DNA of 64,000 bases from assembly GCF_001046895.1 (NCBI RefSeq), contig NZ_CAQI01000048.1, forward strand, positions 124,001-188,000. The letters are read 5' to 3'. A program made the translations under genes and the position numbers. This stretch comes from Pseudarthrobacter siccitolerans (lineage in GTDB: Bacteria > Actinomycetota > Actinomycetes > Actinomycetales > Micrococcaceae). Positions 1 to 8,131 of the stretch are shown in pieces (position 1 is the first letter of the stretch; each line of letters begins with the position of its first letter). The notes under the pieces were generated by a model. The model was given only the letters and a program-made list of their open reading frames with translations. It had not been told where the DNA came from and did not search any database.

Positions 1-622
1 ACCACAGGCCGGTGCTAATGAAGCGGCCCTTGTTGGCGGGGTCGGCCTTGAACCGGGTCTTCTGGACATCCGCCACCGTCTCCACCGTGATACCCAGCGC
101 CCACACCAGCAGGCCCACCCAGAAGAACCCGTCCAGGCCCACTTGCTTATCCGAGGTGATGGCCACCCACGCCAGGGCGGCGGTGAGCACCACCCACAGC
201 CCTTGCAGGGTCCAGGTGTTCAGGAAGCGGGCGAAGTCCGTTTTGAGCTCATCGAAGCGGTCGTCCTTGCCGTGCTTCATCACCCGCCGGAACAGGTAGC
301 TGCCAAGCCGGACTGCCCACAGCACCACCATGGCCGCCAGCAGCAGTCCGCGTGCATCCACCCCGGGACTCGCCAGCACCAGGAACACTGTAATGGCGAT
401 GTAGGTCAGGGCGCCGGCGAGGTCGTAGAACTTTTCCGTCTGCGCCTTGTAGGACGGGACGAACACCAGCCACTGGATGACAAACGCGGCAGCCACCCCC
501 AGCGCAAACACCGGCACCCCGCCAATCGCGGAGCCGCCCTGGCTTCCGGCAAGGGCAATAAGCAACCCCGCCACCACGGCGATGGGGATGCTGATGAGTG
601 CCTTCCGGCTCTTCTCGTTCAT
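1..622 (-). CDS. DUF1295 / steroid-5-alpha-reductase-like membrane protein, C-terminus off the left edge
   Basis: An integral membrane protein of the DUF1295 family, whose relatives resemble 3-oxo-5-alpha-steroid 4-dehydrogenases and isoprenylcysteine methyltransferases; its substrate is unknown. The 207 visible codons start MNEKSRKALISIPIAV and give about six hydrophobic segments. Family marks are RLGSYLFRR and GKDDRFDEL (residues 105-126) and a VETVADVQKTRFK stretch (180-192). The frame is cut at FISTGLW, just before the family's usual conserved Arg/His/Pro cofactor motif, so the gene is truncated only by the window. An AAAGGA sits upstream of the ATG at 622. The next gene is divergent. Confidence 0.85.
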   Translation of the reverse strand, partial: MNEKSRKALISIPIAVVAGLLIALAGSQGGSAIGGVPVFALGVAAAFVIQWLVFVPSYKAQTEKFYDLAGALTYIAITVFLVLASPGVDARGLLLAAMVVLWAVRLGSYLFRRVMKHGKDDRFDELKTDFARFLNTWTLQGLWVVLTAALAWVAITSDKQVGLDGFFWVGLLVWALGITVETVADVQKTRFKADPANKGRFISTGLW

Positions 623-726
623 TCGGTTGGGTCCTTTCCGGGCGATTGGCCTCGCTCGCTTAGTCTTCGGAGCCGGGACGGTGTTGTATGGGTATCGTCC
701 ACCCCCGTCCGACCAAAGGACCAGGC

Positions 727-1146
727 ATGAACACCCGCACCAAGAATTGGCTGCTCTCCTATGCCGTCACCGCCGTGATTTTCGCGGTCCTGGACCTGGT
801 CTGGATCACCTTCGTGGCAAGCACCCTGTACCAGAGCCAGATCGGACATTTGATTGCGCCCCGCCCCAACGCGGCCGGCGCCGTGGCCTTCTACCTGGTC
901 TTCGTGGCAGGGATGGTGCACTACGGCGTACGGCCCCTGGACGCCGACGCGTCGGTGCGGCAGCGGGTCACCGGGGCAGGCCTGTTCGGCTTCTTCGCCT
1001 ACGCCACCTGGGCCCTGACGGCGTTCGCCGTACTCAAGGACTTCACTCTGCTGGTGGCCGTGACGGACATCCTCTGGGGAGCCGGGGCCTGCACCTTGGT
1101 CACCTGGCTGACCGTCACCATCCTGCGGCGTGTCCTCGCTCAGTAG
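727..1146 (+). CDS. DUF2177 family membrane protein
   Basis: A 139-residue protein matching DUF2177: an N-terminal membrane helix with the family-typical FAVLDLVWI, followed by three more hydrophobic segments and the GFFAYATWALTAFAVLKDF region. Function is unknown for the family. I chose the ATG at 727 over an in-frame ATG at 688 because AAAGGA (715-720) lies six bases before it and the protein then has the usual family length. It stands alone, divergent from the DUF1295 gene and 52 bases before the CNNM/CBS gene. Confidence 0.85.
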   Translation: MNTRTKNWLLSYAVTAVIFAVLDLVWITFVASTLYQSQIGHLIAPRPNAAGAVAFYLVFVAGMVHYGVRPLDADASVRQRVTGAGLFGFFAYATWALTAFAVLKDFTLLVAVTDILWGAGACTLVTWLTVTILRRVLAQ

Positions 1147-1198
1147 GGACGTTCCGCCCGCAAGCCACACCCGCAGAGCCATTCGGTAGTGTCTGATC

Positions 1199-2491
1199 AT
1201 GGACAGCGACACCCTGCTCAACTTCCTGTTGGTCCTCTTCTTTGTGCTGCTGGGCGGCGTCTTCGCCGGCACGGAAATGGCGCTGGTCTCCCTCCGCGAG
1301 AGCCAGGTGCGCCGGATGGAGAAATCAGGAAAACGCGGCGCCCGGATCGCAGCACTGGCCGGCAACCCCAACCGGTTCCTTTCAACGGTGCAGATCGGCG
1401 TAACCCTCTCCGGCTTCTTCTCGGCGGCCTATGGCGCCTCCACCATCGCGCCCGACGTCGAACCCCTCCTGCGGGGCATCGGGTTCGGTGCCGCGGCCGA
1501 GTCCGTCTCCTTCATCGGCATGACGCTGCTTGTGGCCTACCTCTCCCTTGTGCTCGGCGAGCTGGTGCCCAAGCGGCTTGCCATGCAAAGCGCCGTGGGC
1601 TTCAGCAAAATCCTTGGCCCGCCCCTGCATGTCCTCTCCGAGATCATGCGGCCCGCCGTCTGGCTGCTGTCCGTGTCCACCGACGCCGTCGTGAGGATCT
1701 TCGGCGGTGACCCGAACGCCAAGCAGGAAAGCGTCACTTCGGAGGAACTGTGGGACATGGTGGCCGAGAGTGAGTCGCTCGAAGAGCACAGCCGGAGCAT
1801 CCTGAACGACGTGTTCGGAGCCGGAGACCGCTTATTGCAGGAGGTGATGCGGCCACGCACGGAGGTGACCTTCATCAAGGGCGACCTCACCATCGCAGCA
1901 GCGCGCAGCATGCTCCGGGACGGCCCGTACTCGCGCTATCCCGTGATGGACAGGACGCCCGACGACGTCCTCGGCTTCATCCACATTCGTGACCTCATGC
2001 CCCGCGACGGAGAGTACGACGCTAGCCTGGTGCGGGACATCGTCCGCGAGATCCTCCCGCTGCCGGGAACCAACAAGGTGGTCCCGTCGCTGTCCCGGAT
2101 GCGGAGGCAGGGCCAGCAGATCGCACTGGTGGTGGATGAATACGGCGGCACGGACGGCATCGTCACGCTGGAGGACCTCGTGGAGGAGTTGGTGGGCGAG
2201 ATCTACGACGAGTACGACGCCGGCGCGGATCCCGAGGACCGGGTCACCAGGGCCGGCGGTTCAGTGGACGTCGACGGCGGGCTGATCCTGCAGGAATTCG
2301 CTTCGGCGTCCGGCTTCGAGTTGCCCGAGGGCCACTACGAGACGGTGGCCGGCTACGTCATCGACCGGCTGGGCCGGCTCCCCCGGACAGGTGACCAGGT
2401 GGAGGTGGAAGGCCACGTGCTGACCGTGACGGCGATGGACCGGCTGCGCATCGCCCGCATCCGGGTCACCCCCGTTGACGGCCAAGCGTAG
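1199..2491 (+). CDS. CNNM/CBS-domain membrane protein (hemolysin-C/CorC family)
   Basis: A 430-residue protein with the full architecture of the HlyC/CorC family: a DUF21/CNNM membrane domain (about 1-195, with FAGTEMALVS and the LVLGELVPKRLA motif), a CBS pair (about 215-340, including VVDEYGGTDGIVTLEDLVEELVGEI), and a C-terminal CorC_HlyC domain (about 355-428). Members are linked to divalent metal (Mg or Co) transport or efflux; the name hemolysin is historical. Length is normal. No strong Shine-Dalgarno is seen before the ATG. Confidence 0.92.
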   Translation: MDSDTLLNFLLVLFFVLLGGVFAGTEMALVSLRESQVRRMEKSGKRGARIAALAGNPNRFLSTVQIGVTLSGFFSAAYGASTIAPDVEPLLRGIGFGAAAESVSFIGMTLLVAYLSLVLGELVPKRLAMQSAVGFSKILGPPLHVLSEIMRPAVWLLSVSTDAVVRIFGGDPNAKQESVTSEELWDMVAESESLEEHSRSILNDVFGAGDRLLQEVMRPRTEVTFIKGDLTIAAARSMLRDGPYSRYPVMDRTPDDVLGFIHIRDLMPRDGEYDASLVRDIVREILPLPGTNKVVPSLSRMRRQGQQIALVVDEYGGTDGIVTLEDLVEELVGEIYDEYDAGADPEDRVTRAGGSVDVDGGLILQEFASASGFELPEGHYETVAGYVIDRLGRLPRTGDQVEVEGHVLTVTAMDRLRIARIRVTPVDGQA

Positions 2492-2527
2492 ACTGAGCCC
2501 ACCCACCCACGGCGGAGGCAGGCAGCC

Positions 2528-3262
2528 ATGAACAGCATCCGGAAACAGGTCCTCGAAGCCGAACAGCACGCCGAGCTGGGGCCCGGGGACGATGAGCGGT
2601 TTTCCGGGTACGGCGTGATGGGACTGACCTTCAGTTCCGGCCATGTGCTGGCGATGCGCCGCTTCCCTGTCACCAGCGTTGGCCCCGGCTACACCTCCAT
2701 CTGGCTGCGCCGGCCCTCCGGTTCCTGGAGCATCTACGCCGACGCCCCGCCCGAGGTTTCCTGCGCCCGCTACTTCGGTGCAGCCCTGGAGCGGACAGTG
2801 CAATGCCCCGTCGCCGTCGACTGGAACGCCGACAACGGCTTCCGGGTGGAAGTCCGCGGGGAAGTGGACCTGGTGTGGGACATCGAACTGGAGGCAACGC
2901 CCATAACGCGGGCCATGACGGCGGCCCTCAGCGCGATGCCCGGCTCCCTCCTGGCGAGCAAGTCATTCCTCAAAGCCATGGGCGCCGCGGCAAGGCCGGC
3001 GCTGCGGGCCGGCCGGCTGGGGCTGACAGGCACTGTGCCCAACCGGCAGGGCTTCCGCGCCAACCCCCGGCGCATGTGGTTCATCTCCCGGACCACCGCC
3101 ACCCTCGACGGCGAGGACCTGGGGAGCAGGCAACCCCTGCGCGTCCAGACCCGGCTGGGCGATTTCTGGATCCCACAGCGTGGCATCTTCCTGATCGGCT
3201 CATCGTCCTTCGACCGGTTCGATCCCGCCCGCCATCTTGCAGCCAGCACACGGTCAACGTGA
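2528..3262 (+). CDS. hypothetical protein, 244 aa
   Basis: I do not recognise this family. The protein is soluble, with no signal peptide or clear membrane helix, and appears to be mostly beta-rich. Distinctive parts are SIWLRRPSGSWSIYADAPPE in the first third and LGDFWIPQRGIFLIGSSSFDRFD at the end, which look like edge strands of a beta-barrel or lipocalin-like fold; that is inference. A GGAGG at 2514-2518 supports the ATG at 2528. It follows the CNNM/CBS gene by 36 bases, so the two could be co-transcribed, and it ends 11 bases from the convergent RpiR gene. Confidence 0.75.
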   Translation: MNSIRKQVLEAEQHAELGPGDDERFSGYGVMGLTFSSGHVLAMRRFPVTSVGPGYTSIWLRRPSGSWSIYADAPPEVSCARYFGAALERTVQCPVAVDWNADNGFRVEVRGEVDLVWDIELEATPITRAMTAALSAMPGSLLASKSFLKAMGAAARPALRAGRLGLTGTVPNRQGFRANPRRMWFISRTTATLDGEDLGSRQPLRVQTRLGDFWIPQRGIFLIGSSSFDRFDPARHLAASTRST

Positions 3263-3273
3263 AAGGGCCCGTC

Positions 3274-4155
3274 CTAGGAGCTTGAACGGTGATGCATGAT
3301 CCGCATCTGGTCCCAGGTCCGTTCAGAAGCGGCGATGTTCTTATTGGACCGCTCACGGTCCAGTGAAGCGAGTTCGACGGCGATGGCCTGCACCGCCGCG
3401 ACGGCGCCGGTCAGCGACGGGAAAAAGCCTGCGCCTTCGGTGGGGACAACGATGCGCTGCTCGGCGTGCTTCGCCACGGGAGACCCCGCGCTGTCCGTGA
3501 TCGACGCGATGGCGGCGCCCGCATTGTGGGCGATGTCCATGGCCCGCACAGTGCTGTCGTAAACCCGCCACAGGCTGATCGCGATCACCAGATCCTCCGA
3601 GGTCACCCGGGCGAGGGTGTTCGTGAGTGCCGCGACGTCGGCGTCGAGCAAACGGACGTTGTAGCCGGCAATGACCGCATTGTGCTCCAGGGCCTTGCCC
3701 GGGATGGCGTAACTGCCCGCCGCGACGATCAGGGTCTGCCGCGCTCCCGCGATCGCTTCCGCAATGGAACGGACGGTAGCTGGATCGAGCGTGCGCTCCA
3801 GATGGGCGAGGTTTGCCCGGTCCGTGGAGACGGCGGCCTGGGCAGGGCTGCTGACGTGGCCGTTGTGCTCGGCCGCGACTTCGAGGGCGCTCAGGGACGC
3901 AAGGAACCGTGAGCGGAGTTCGAACTGGAAGTCGGCCCAGCCTTTGAATTCCAGCGCCTGCGCCGTCCTGGTCACCGTGGAAGCGTTCGACGACGCCGCT
4001 GCCGCAATGTCGCTGACTGACCCGTAGGAGGCAAGCCGGGGCTGCGAGCGCAGGACGCCGATGACCTGCATCTGCCGGGCAGCCAGTTTCCTCCCCTGCA
4101 CCCGGCTGTCCAGCCACTCGGTGACCGACGAAGAGTCGTTTTCCTGTTGCACCAC
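3274..4155 (-). CDS. RpiR/MurR-type transcriptional regulator (HTH plus SIS domain)
   Basis: A 293-residue regulator. The N-terminal HTH_6 domain (about 20-95) contains YGSVSDIAAAASSNASTVTRTAQALEFKGW; the C-terminal SIS domain (about 125-265) contains the sugar-phosphate-binding-like stretch ALIVAAGSYAIPG-type segment and LVIAISLWRVY. RpiR proteins sense phosphosugars or related metabolites. It is divergent from the MFS/GAF/amidohydrolase operon, which is its likely target. The serine-rich SIS loop has SLWR in place of the usual SxSGxT, so the ligand may not be an ordinary phosphosugar (inference). Confidence 0.9.
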   Translation of the reverse strand: MVQQENDSSSVTEWLDSRVQGRKLAARQMQVIGVLRSQPRLASYGSVSDIAAAASSNASTVTRTAQALEFKGWADFQFELRSRFLASLSALEVAAEHNGHVSSPAQAAVSTDRANLAHLERTLDPATVRSIAEAIAGARQTLIVAAGSYAIPGKALEHNAVIAGYNVRLLDADVAALTNTLARVTSEDLVIAISLWRVYDSTVRAMDIAHNAGAAIASITDSAGSPVAKHAEQRIVVPTEGAGFFPSLTGAVAAVQAIAVELASLDRERSNKNIAASERTWDQMRIMHHRSSS

Positions 4156-4158
4156 CTA

Positions 4159-4187
4159 TTGACCTACCTCACACTCTGGCGTAATTT
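4159..4187 (+). promoter_or_regulatory. predicted promoter of the MFS-GAF-amidohydrolase operon
   Basis: TTGACC at 4159-4164 and TAATTT at 4182-4187 are separated by 17 bases and lie in the space between the divergent regulator and permease. This predicts transcription starting near 4195 and a leader of about 70 bases. The -10 runs into the palindrome TTCGAA, a possible regulator contact. Sequence match only. Confidence 0.5.
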
Positions 4188-4264
4188 CGAATACGTCACA
4201 TCTGCACAGATCCGTGCATATTCCTCAAAATGTACAACTTGGCCCACTTTGGCAGGAACCCCCA

Positions 4265-5659
4265 ATGTCACTTACAGCACGCTTGGATCGCCTGGCTCTC
4301 AGTCGCCCACACTACAAGCTTCTCCTCATCGGAGGCCTCGGTTACTCGTTCGACGGAATGGACGGGGCAGTGGTCGCCTTCCTGCTCCCGCGCATCCAGG
4401 AACTCTGGGGCCTCAGCAACGCCAGCCTGGGCCTGGTGGGGTCCGCCGCCCCGCTCGGCTTCTTCTTCGGTGCCATCCTCTCCGGATGGATGGGCGACCG
4501 CTTCGGCCGCAAGAAGGTCATGCTGTGGGCGCTGGCCTTCTACTGCGTCATGTCCGTGGTAGCGGCCATGGCTCCCAACTTCGAAGTGTTCCTGATTGCA
4601 CGGATCTTTGCAGGATTGGGTGCGGGCGCGGAGAGCGTGATCATTGCGCCGTTCCTGTCTGAGTTCATCCCGCCCAAGCGCCGCGGCTGGTTCATTGGAA
4701 CGCTCGCCGGCTTCTTCTCCTTCGGCTTCGTGGGTGCAGCACTGATCGGCCGCTTCATCGTCCCGCTGGGCGAGGACGGCTGGCGCTGGGCCCAGGTGAT
4801 CACCGCCGTCCCCATCCTCCTCCTGCTGTGGTGGCGCCGCAGCCTGCCGGAATCCCCGCGCTTCCTCATCAGCCGCGGCCGCATCGCCGAAGCAACCGAA
4901 GTGGTGGAGCGCTTTGAGCAGAGTGTGGTGAAGGCAACCGGCAAGGACCTCGCCACGCTCCCGCCGGCCACCGAAGAGATCACCAAGCACGAGCAGAAGA
5001 TCAGCATCTGGAACGCCCTGAAGTTCATGTGGTCCAGGGCCATGCGCCGGCGGACCGCCGTGATCTGGCTGATCTGGTTCGTGATCACGTTCTCCTACTA
5101 CGGCTTCTTCTCCTGGATCCCCACCCTGCTGGTGGGCCGCGGCATCACCGTCACCAAGAGCTTCGAGTACTCGATCATCATTTACCTCGCCCAGATCCCC
5201 GGCTACTTCTCCGCCGCCTGGCTTAACGACCGGATCGACAGGAAGAACACCATCGCCCTGTACCTGACCGGATCGGCGCTCAGCGCCTTCTGGCTGAGCC
5301 AGTCCAACGATTCGGGCATGATCCTGGTGGCAGCGGCAACCCTGTCCTTCTTCCTGAACGGCACCTATGCCGGCGTCTACGCCTACACGCCCGAGCTGTT
5401 CCCCACGTGGATGCGGGCCACCGGCGTGGGCCTGGCCAGTGCCGTGGGACGCATCGGCAGCATCCTGGCCCCGTCCATCATCGGCATCTTCTCCGTGGCC
5501 CTCGGCTTCGGCGGGGTGTTCGTGATGACAACCGTGGTCCTGACCATCGGCGTCCTGGGCGTGGTCATCTTCGGCGCCTCCACCGCCGGCAAATCCCTCG
5601 AGGACATCAACGCCCGCGCCGAGCATGACCCGGCGCCGGCGGGAACGGGACAGAAATGA
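4265..5659 (+). CDS. MFS transporter, sugar/organic-acid porter type
   Basis: A 464-residue 12-helix permease of the major facilitator superfamily. It has the loop 2-3 signature GDRFGRKKV (about residue 77-85) and the sugar-porter mark LPESPRFLI after helix 6, as in the metabolite:H+ symporters for aromatic acids, niacin or sialic acid. The substrate cannot be read from sequence; the partner amidohydrolase suggests an amide or cyclic compound. The ATG at 4265 follows AGGAA and is preferred to an in-frame ATG at 4214. Its stop overlaps the next start (ATGA), so translation is probably coupled. Confidence 0.9.
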   Translation: MSLTARLDRLALSRPHYKLLLIGGLGYSFDGMDGAVVAFLLPRIQELWGLSNASLGLVGSAAPLGFFFGAILSGWMGDRFGRKKVMLWALAFYCVMSVVAAMAPNFEVFLIARIFAGLGAGAESVIIAPFLSEFIPPKRRGWFIGTLAGFFSFGFVGAALIGRFIVPLGEDGWRWAQVITAVPILLLLWWRRSLPESPRFLISRGRIAEATEVVERFEQSVVKATGKDLATLPPATEEITKHEQKISIWNALKFMWSRAMRRRTAVIWLIWFVITFSYYGFFSWIPTLLVGRGITVTKSFEYSIIIYLAQIPGYFSAAWLNDRIDRKNTIALYLTGSALSAFWLSQSNDSGMILVAAATLSFFLNGTYAGVYAYTPELFPTWMRATGVGLASAVGRIGSILAPSIIGIFSVALGFGGVFVMTTVVLTIGVLGVVIFGASTAGKSLEDINARAEHDPAPAGTGQK

Positions 5660-6147
5660 CAGGAACATCAATGAAACCGGACGTCGTCTTCCAGCAGGTC
5701 TTCGACGCCATGCGGCAGGACCCCGGCGTCATCCTCTTCACCGTCCTGCAATGGATCCCGGAGCGGTCCAGCCTGCGGCGGCTCTTCACCAGCCATCCGG
5801 CTGAATACCCGGTGGGCGGTGAGAAGACAGTGGAAATCTCTCCCGGCTGGCTGGGAACGGTCATCGAAGACAAAAAGCCGTTCCTTGCCCCGGACCTGGA
5901 CGCGCTCCGCAAGGTCTTCGCCGATTCCGAACTCATCCAGCGGCTCGGCTGCGGCGCCGTCATCAACGTTCCCGTCCTCGACGACGGCGGCAACGTGGCC
6001 GGAGTCCTCGCCCTCCTTGACGCGGAAGGCAGCTACACGCAGCACAGCGTGGAAGCCGCCGTCGCCGTCGTCAAAGCGAACCTGACCGACCTCATCGACG
6101 CCTTTGCAGCCCATCCCCACGAAGTCCCAGGGAAGGACACCCCCTAA
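5656..6147 (+). CDS. GAF-domain protein
   Basis: A 163-residue protein that is essentially one GAF domain (about 10-145), with GWLGTVIEDKKPFLAPDLDALRK-like and GAVINVPVLDDGGNVAGVLALLDAEG segments typical of small-molecule-binding GAF folds. It has no attached output domain. It overlaps the MFS gene by four bases and abuts the amidohydrolase. A stand-alone GAF protein in a catabolic operon could be a ligand sensor or a small enzyme; neither can be decided from sequence. Confidence 0.85.
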   Translation: MTGTSMKPDVVFQQVFDAMRQDPGVILFTVLQWIPERSSLRRLFTSHPAEYPVGGEKTVEISPGWLGTVIEDKKPFLAPDLDALRKVFADSELIQRLGCGAVINVPVLDDGGNVAGVLALLDAEGSYTQHSVEAAVAVVKANLTDLIDAFAAHPHEVPGKDTP

Positions 6148-7413
6148 ATGAGCACCACCCCGAATACCCAGTCCCCGGCAGAAGAAGCGGGCGGCAGCGC
6201 CGCCCTGGTGATCCGCAACGCCAGCGTGCTGGACGTGGACGCAGGCACCTACTCCATTGCCGACGTCGTGAGCATCGACGGGAAAGTAAGCCACGTAGGT
6301 CCGGACGCCGAAGCACCCTCCGGCGCCCGGGTCATCGACGGCACCGGAAAATTCGTCCTTCCGGGGCTGATCGACTGCCACGTCCACGTGGTCGCCTCCA
6401 GCGCCGACTTCCGCTCACTGACCTACACGCCGGCGTCGTACGTCTATGCACAGACCGCCCGGATTATGGGCGGGATGCTGCGCCGCGGCTTCACCACCGT
6501 CCGCGACCTCTCCGGCGCGGACTTCGGACTGGCCATGGCCCAGCAGGAAGGCCTGCTGGAAGGCCCGAAGCTCCACTTCTGCGGGCACGCGCTAAGCCAG
6601 ACCGGCGGCCACGGCGACATGCGCCTGCCCGGTGAAGACCACGATCCGAACGGGCGGGGATGCTGCGGAATTGGCCGCGTGGCCGACGGTGTTGACGCTG
6701 TCCGGGCCGCCGCCCGCGATGAGATCCGCAAGGGCGCCCACCACATCAAGATCATGGCCTCCGGCGGCGTTTCATCCCCCACGGACCGGATCGACTCCAC
6801 GCAGTACTCCATGGAGGAGATGCGGGCAGCGGTGGAGGAGGCCGAGGCAGCGAACCGCTACGTCGCCGCGCACGCTTACACGGCCCGTGCCATCAACCGG
6901 GCGCTGGAGGCGGGCGTCCGTTCCATCGAGCACGGCAACCTGCTCGACGACGAAAGCCTCCGCCTGTTCCTCGAGAAGGATGCCTTCCTGGTGCCAACCC
7001 TGGTAACGTACTGGGCGCTCAAGGAGGAAGGCCGGAACTTCGGCCTCACAGAAGAGATGTGGGCCAAGGTGGACTCCGTTCTCAACAGTGGCCTCGAAGC
7101 GATCGGCCGCGCCCATGAAGCCGGGGTCAAAATGGCGTTCGGAAGCGACCTGCTCGGCGGCATGCACCGCCACCAGAACGAACAGTTCCGGCTGCTGGGC
7201 AAGGTCCAGCCGGCCATCGATGCCATCCGTTCGGCCACCACGACGGCGGCCCGGCTGCTGGAGCGCGAAGGCCAGCTCGGCGTGGTGGCTCCGGGGGCGG
7301 ACGCCGACATGCTGGTGCTGTCCGCGGACCCGCTCGAGGACATCTCGGTGCTGGCTGACATTGCCGACTACCTGGACGTACTGGTCCAGAACGGGAAGGT
7401 GGTCAGTCCCTGA
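6148..7413 (+). CDS. metal-dependent amidohydrolase (imidazolonepropionase/prolidase-like), cytosolic
   Basis: A 421-residue amidohydrolase-superfamily enzyme. The metal ligands of the family are all present: HVH in DCHVHVV (about 77-79), Lys in HHIKIMASGG (about 200), His in AAHAYT (about 241), His in SIEHGN (about 261) and Asp in FGSDLLGG (about 333). No export signal is present, so it acts in the cytosol on a C-N bond of an imported compound, probably the MFS substrate. GGAAGGA precedes the ATG, which abuts the GAF stop. Close relatives act on Xaa-Pro dipeptides, carboxylated cyclic amides or N-acyl compounds; the real substrate is open. Confidence 0.9.
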   Translation: MSTTPNTQSPAEEAGGSAALVIRNASVLDVDAGTYSIADVVSIDGKVSHVGPDAEAPSGARVIDGTGKFVLPGLIDCHVHVVASSADFRSLTYTPASYVYAQTARIMGGMLRRGFTTVRDLSGADFGLAMAQQEGLLEGPKLHFCGHALSQTGGHGDMRLPGEDHDPNGRGCCGIGRVADGVDAVRAAARDEIRKGAHHIKIMASGGVSSPTDRIDSTQYSMEEMRAAVEEAEAANRYVAAHAYTARAINRALEAGVRSIEHGNLLDDESLRLFLEKDAFLVPTLVTYWALKEEGRNFGLTEEMWAKVDSVLNSGLEAIGRAHEAGVKMAFGSDLLGGMHRHQNEQFRLLGKVQPAIDAIRSATTTAARLLEREGQLGVVAPGADADMLVLSADPLEDISVLADIADYLDVLVQNGKVVSP

Positions 7414-7507
7414 CGTGAAGGCCGCAAGCTGTTGGCTTTGCCGGGACGCGCGGCCTGAACCGTAGCACGGCTCGTTGACAGCCATCAGGGGCGGGCGTGG
7501 AATGTAA

Positions 7508-7568
7508 TTGGCTCCGGCAAGCAGCCGAAGCCAAACCCTCGAAGCGGCCTCCGCTTCCGTGAGGCCGC
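7508..7568 (+). other. two hairpins in the leader of the ester-cyclase-fold gene
   Basis: Arms 7508-7518 and 7524-7534 form an 11-bp stem with one mismatch, and arms 7544-7551 and 7561-7568 form an 8-bp stem just before the ribosome-binding site (GGAGG, 7577-7581). The first may terminate the upstream operon, although no T-run follows; the second lies in the leader. No known RNA class was recognised. Confidence 0.4.
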
Positions 7569-7587
7569 CCAAAATTGGAGGTCCGCA

Positions 7588-8022
7588 ATGGGACAAGCAC
7601 GCGAAGTCATGGATCGCTTAAACCGGGCCATGGAATCAAAAGACAAAGACACACTCGCCAGCAGCTACGCCGCCGACGCCGTGGCCTACACCCCCGACCA
7701 GGGGGAGATCCGCGGGCGGGACGCGATCACCAGCTATCTCTTCGACCTTTGGGACGCAATGCCGGACGTCCGGTACAACCAGACGGGACGGCACGAGTCC
7801 GGGAACGTGGCGATCGACGAGGGCATCATCATCGGAACCAACACCGGGCCGCTGCGGATGCCCAACGGCGAAACCATGCAGCCCACCGGCAAGGAACTCA
7901 GGATCCGCAGTTGCGACGTGGCCACAGTGGAGAACGGCGAGATCAAATCTCACCACTTCTACTTCGACCAGGTGGAGTTCCTGTCGCAGCTCGGACTGAT
8001 GCGCGAAATGACCTCGCACTGA
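7588..8022 (+). CDS. SnoaL-like / NTF2-fold ester-cyclase-type protein
   Basis: A 144-residue single-domain protein of the SnoaL-like ester cyclase family: a first helix with VMDRLNRAMESKDKDTL, the YTPDQGEIRGRDAITSYL segment and a terminal beta-sheet ending HHFYFDQVEFLSQLGLM. Family members bind small hydrophobic ligands or catalyse cyclisations and isomerisations; many in genomes like this one have no assigned reaction. GGAGG stands six bases before the ATG. It is monocistronic, with a terminator just downstream. Confidence 0.88.
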   Translation: MGQAREVMDRLNRAMESKDKDTLASSYAADAVAYTPDQGEIRGRDAITSYLFDLWDAMPDVRYNQTGRHESGNVAIDEGIIIGTNTGPLRMPNGETMQPTGKELRIRSCDVATVENGEIKSHHFYFDQVEFLSQLGLMREMTSH

Positions 8023-8047
8023 GGGGTTTGAGTCATAAACAAACGAC

Positions 8048-8083
8048 GATGCCGTGGACACCCGTCAGGGCGTCCACGGCATC
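8048..8083. terminator. terminator between convergent genes
   Basis: A perfect 12-bp inverted repeat (GATGCCGTGGAC at 8048-8059, complement at 8072-8083) lies between the ends of the ester-cyclase-fold gene and the convergent Excalibur gene. TTGTCT follows on the plus strand. It can serve both directions. Confidence 0.7.
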
Positions 8084-8131
8084 TTGTCTAGTAGGCACTC
8101 ATGCGACCATGAGCCAGTTCGTCAGTGCTTC

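Noticed and set aside
1199-2491. Call as a hemolysin toxin
   Set aside because: The CNNM/CBS/CorC architecture points to metal transport; the hemolysin name is historical.
4268-5671. 467-codon open frame antisense to the MFS transporter
   Set aside because: Gly/Asp/His-rich composition typical of high-GC antisense frames; the plus-strand MFS gene has clear family motifs throughout.
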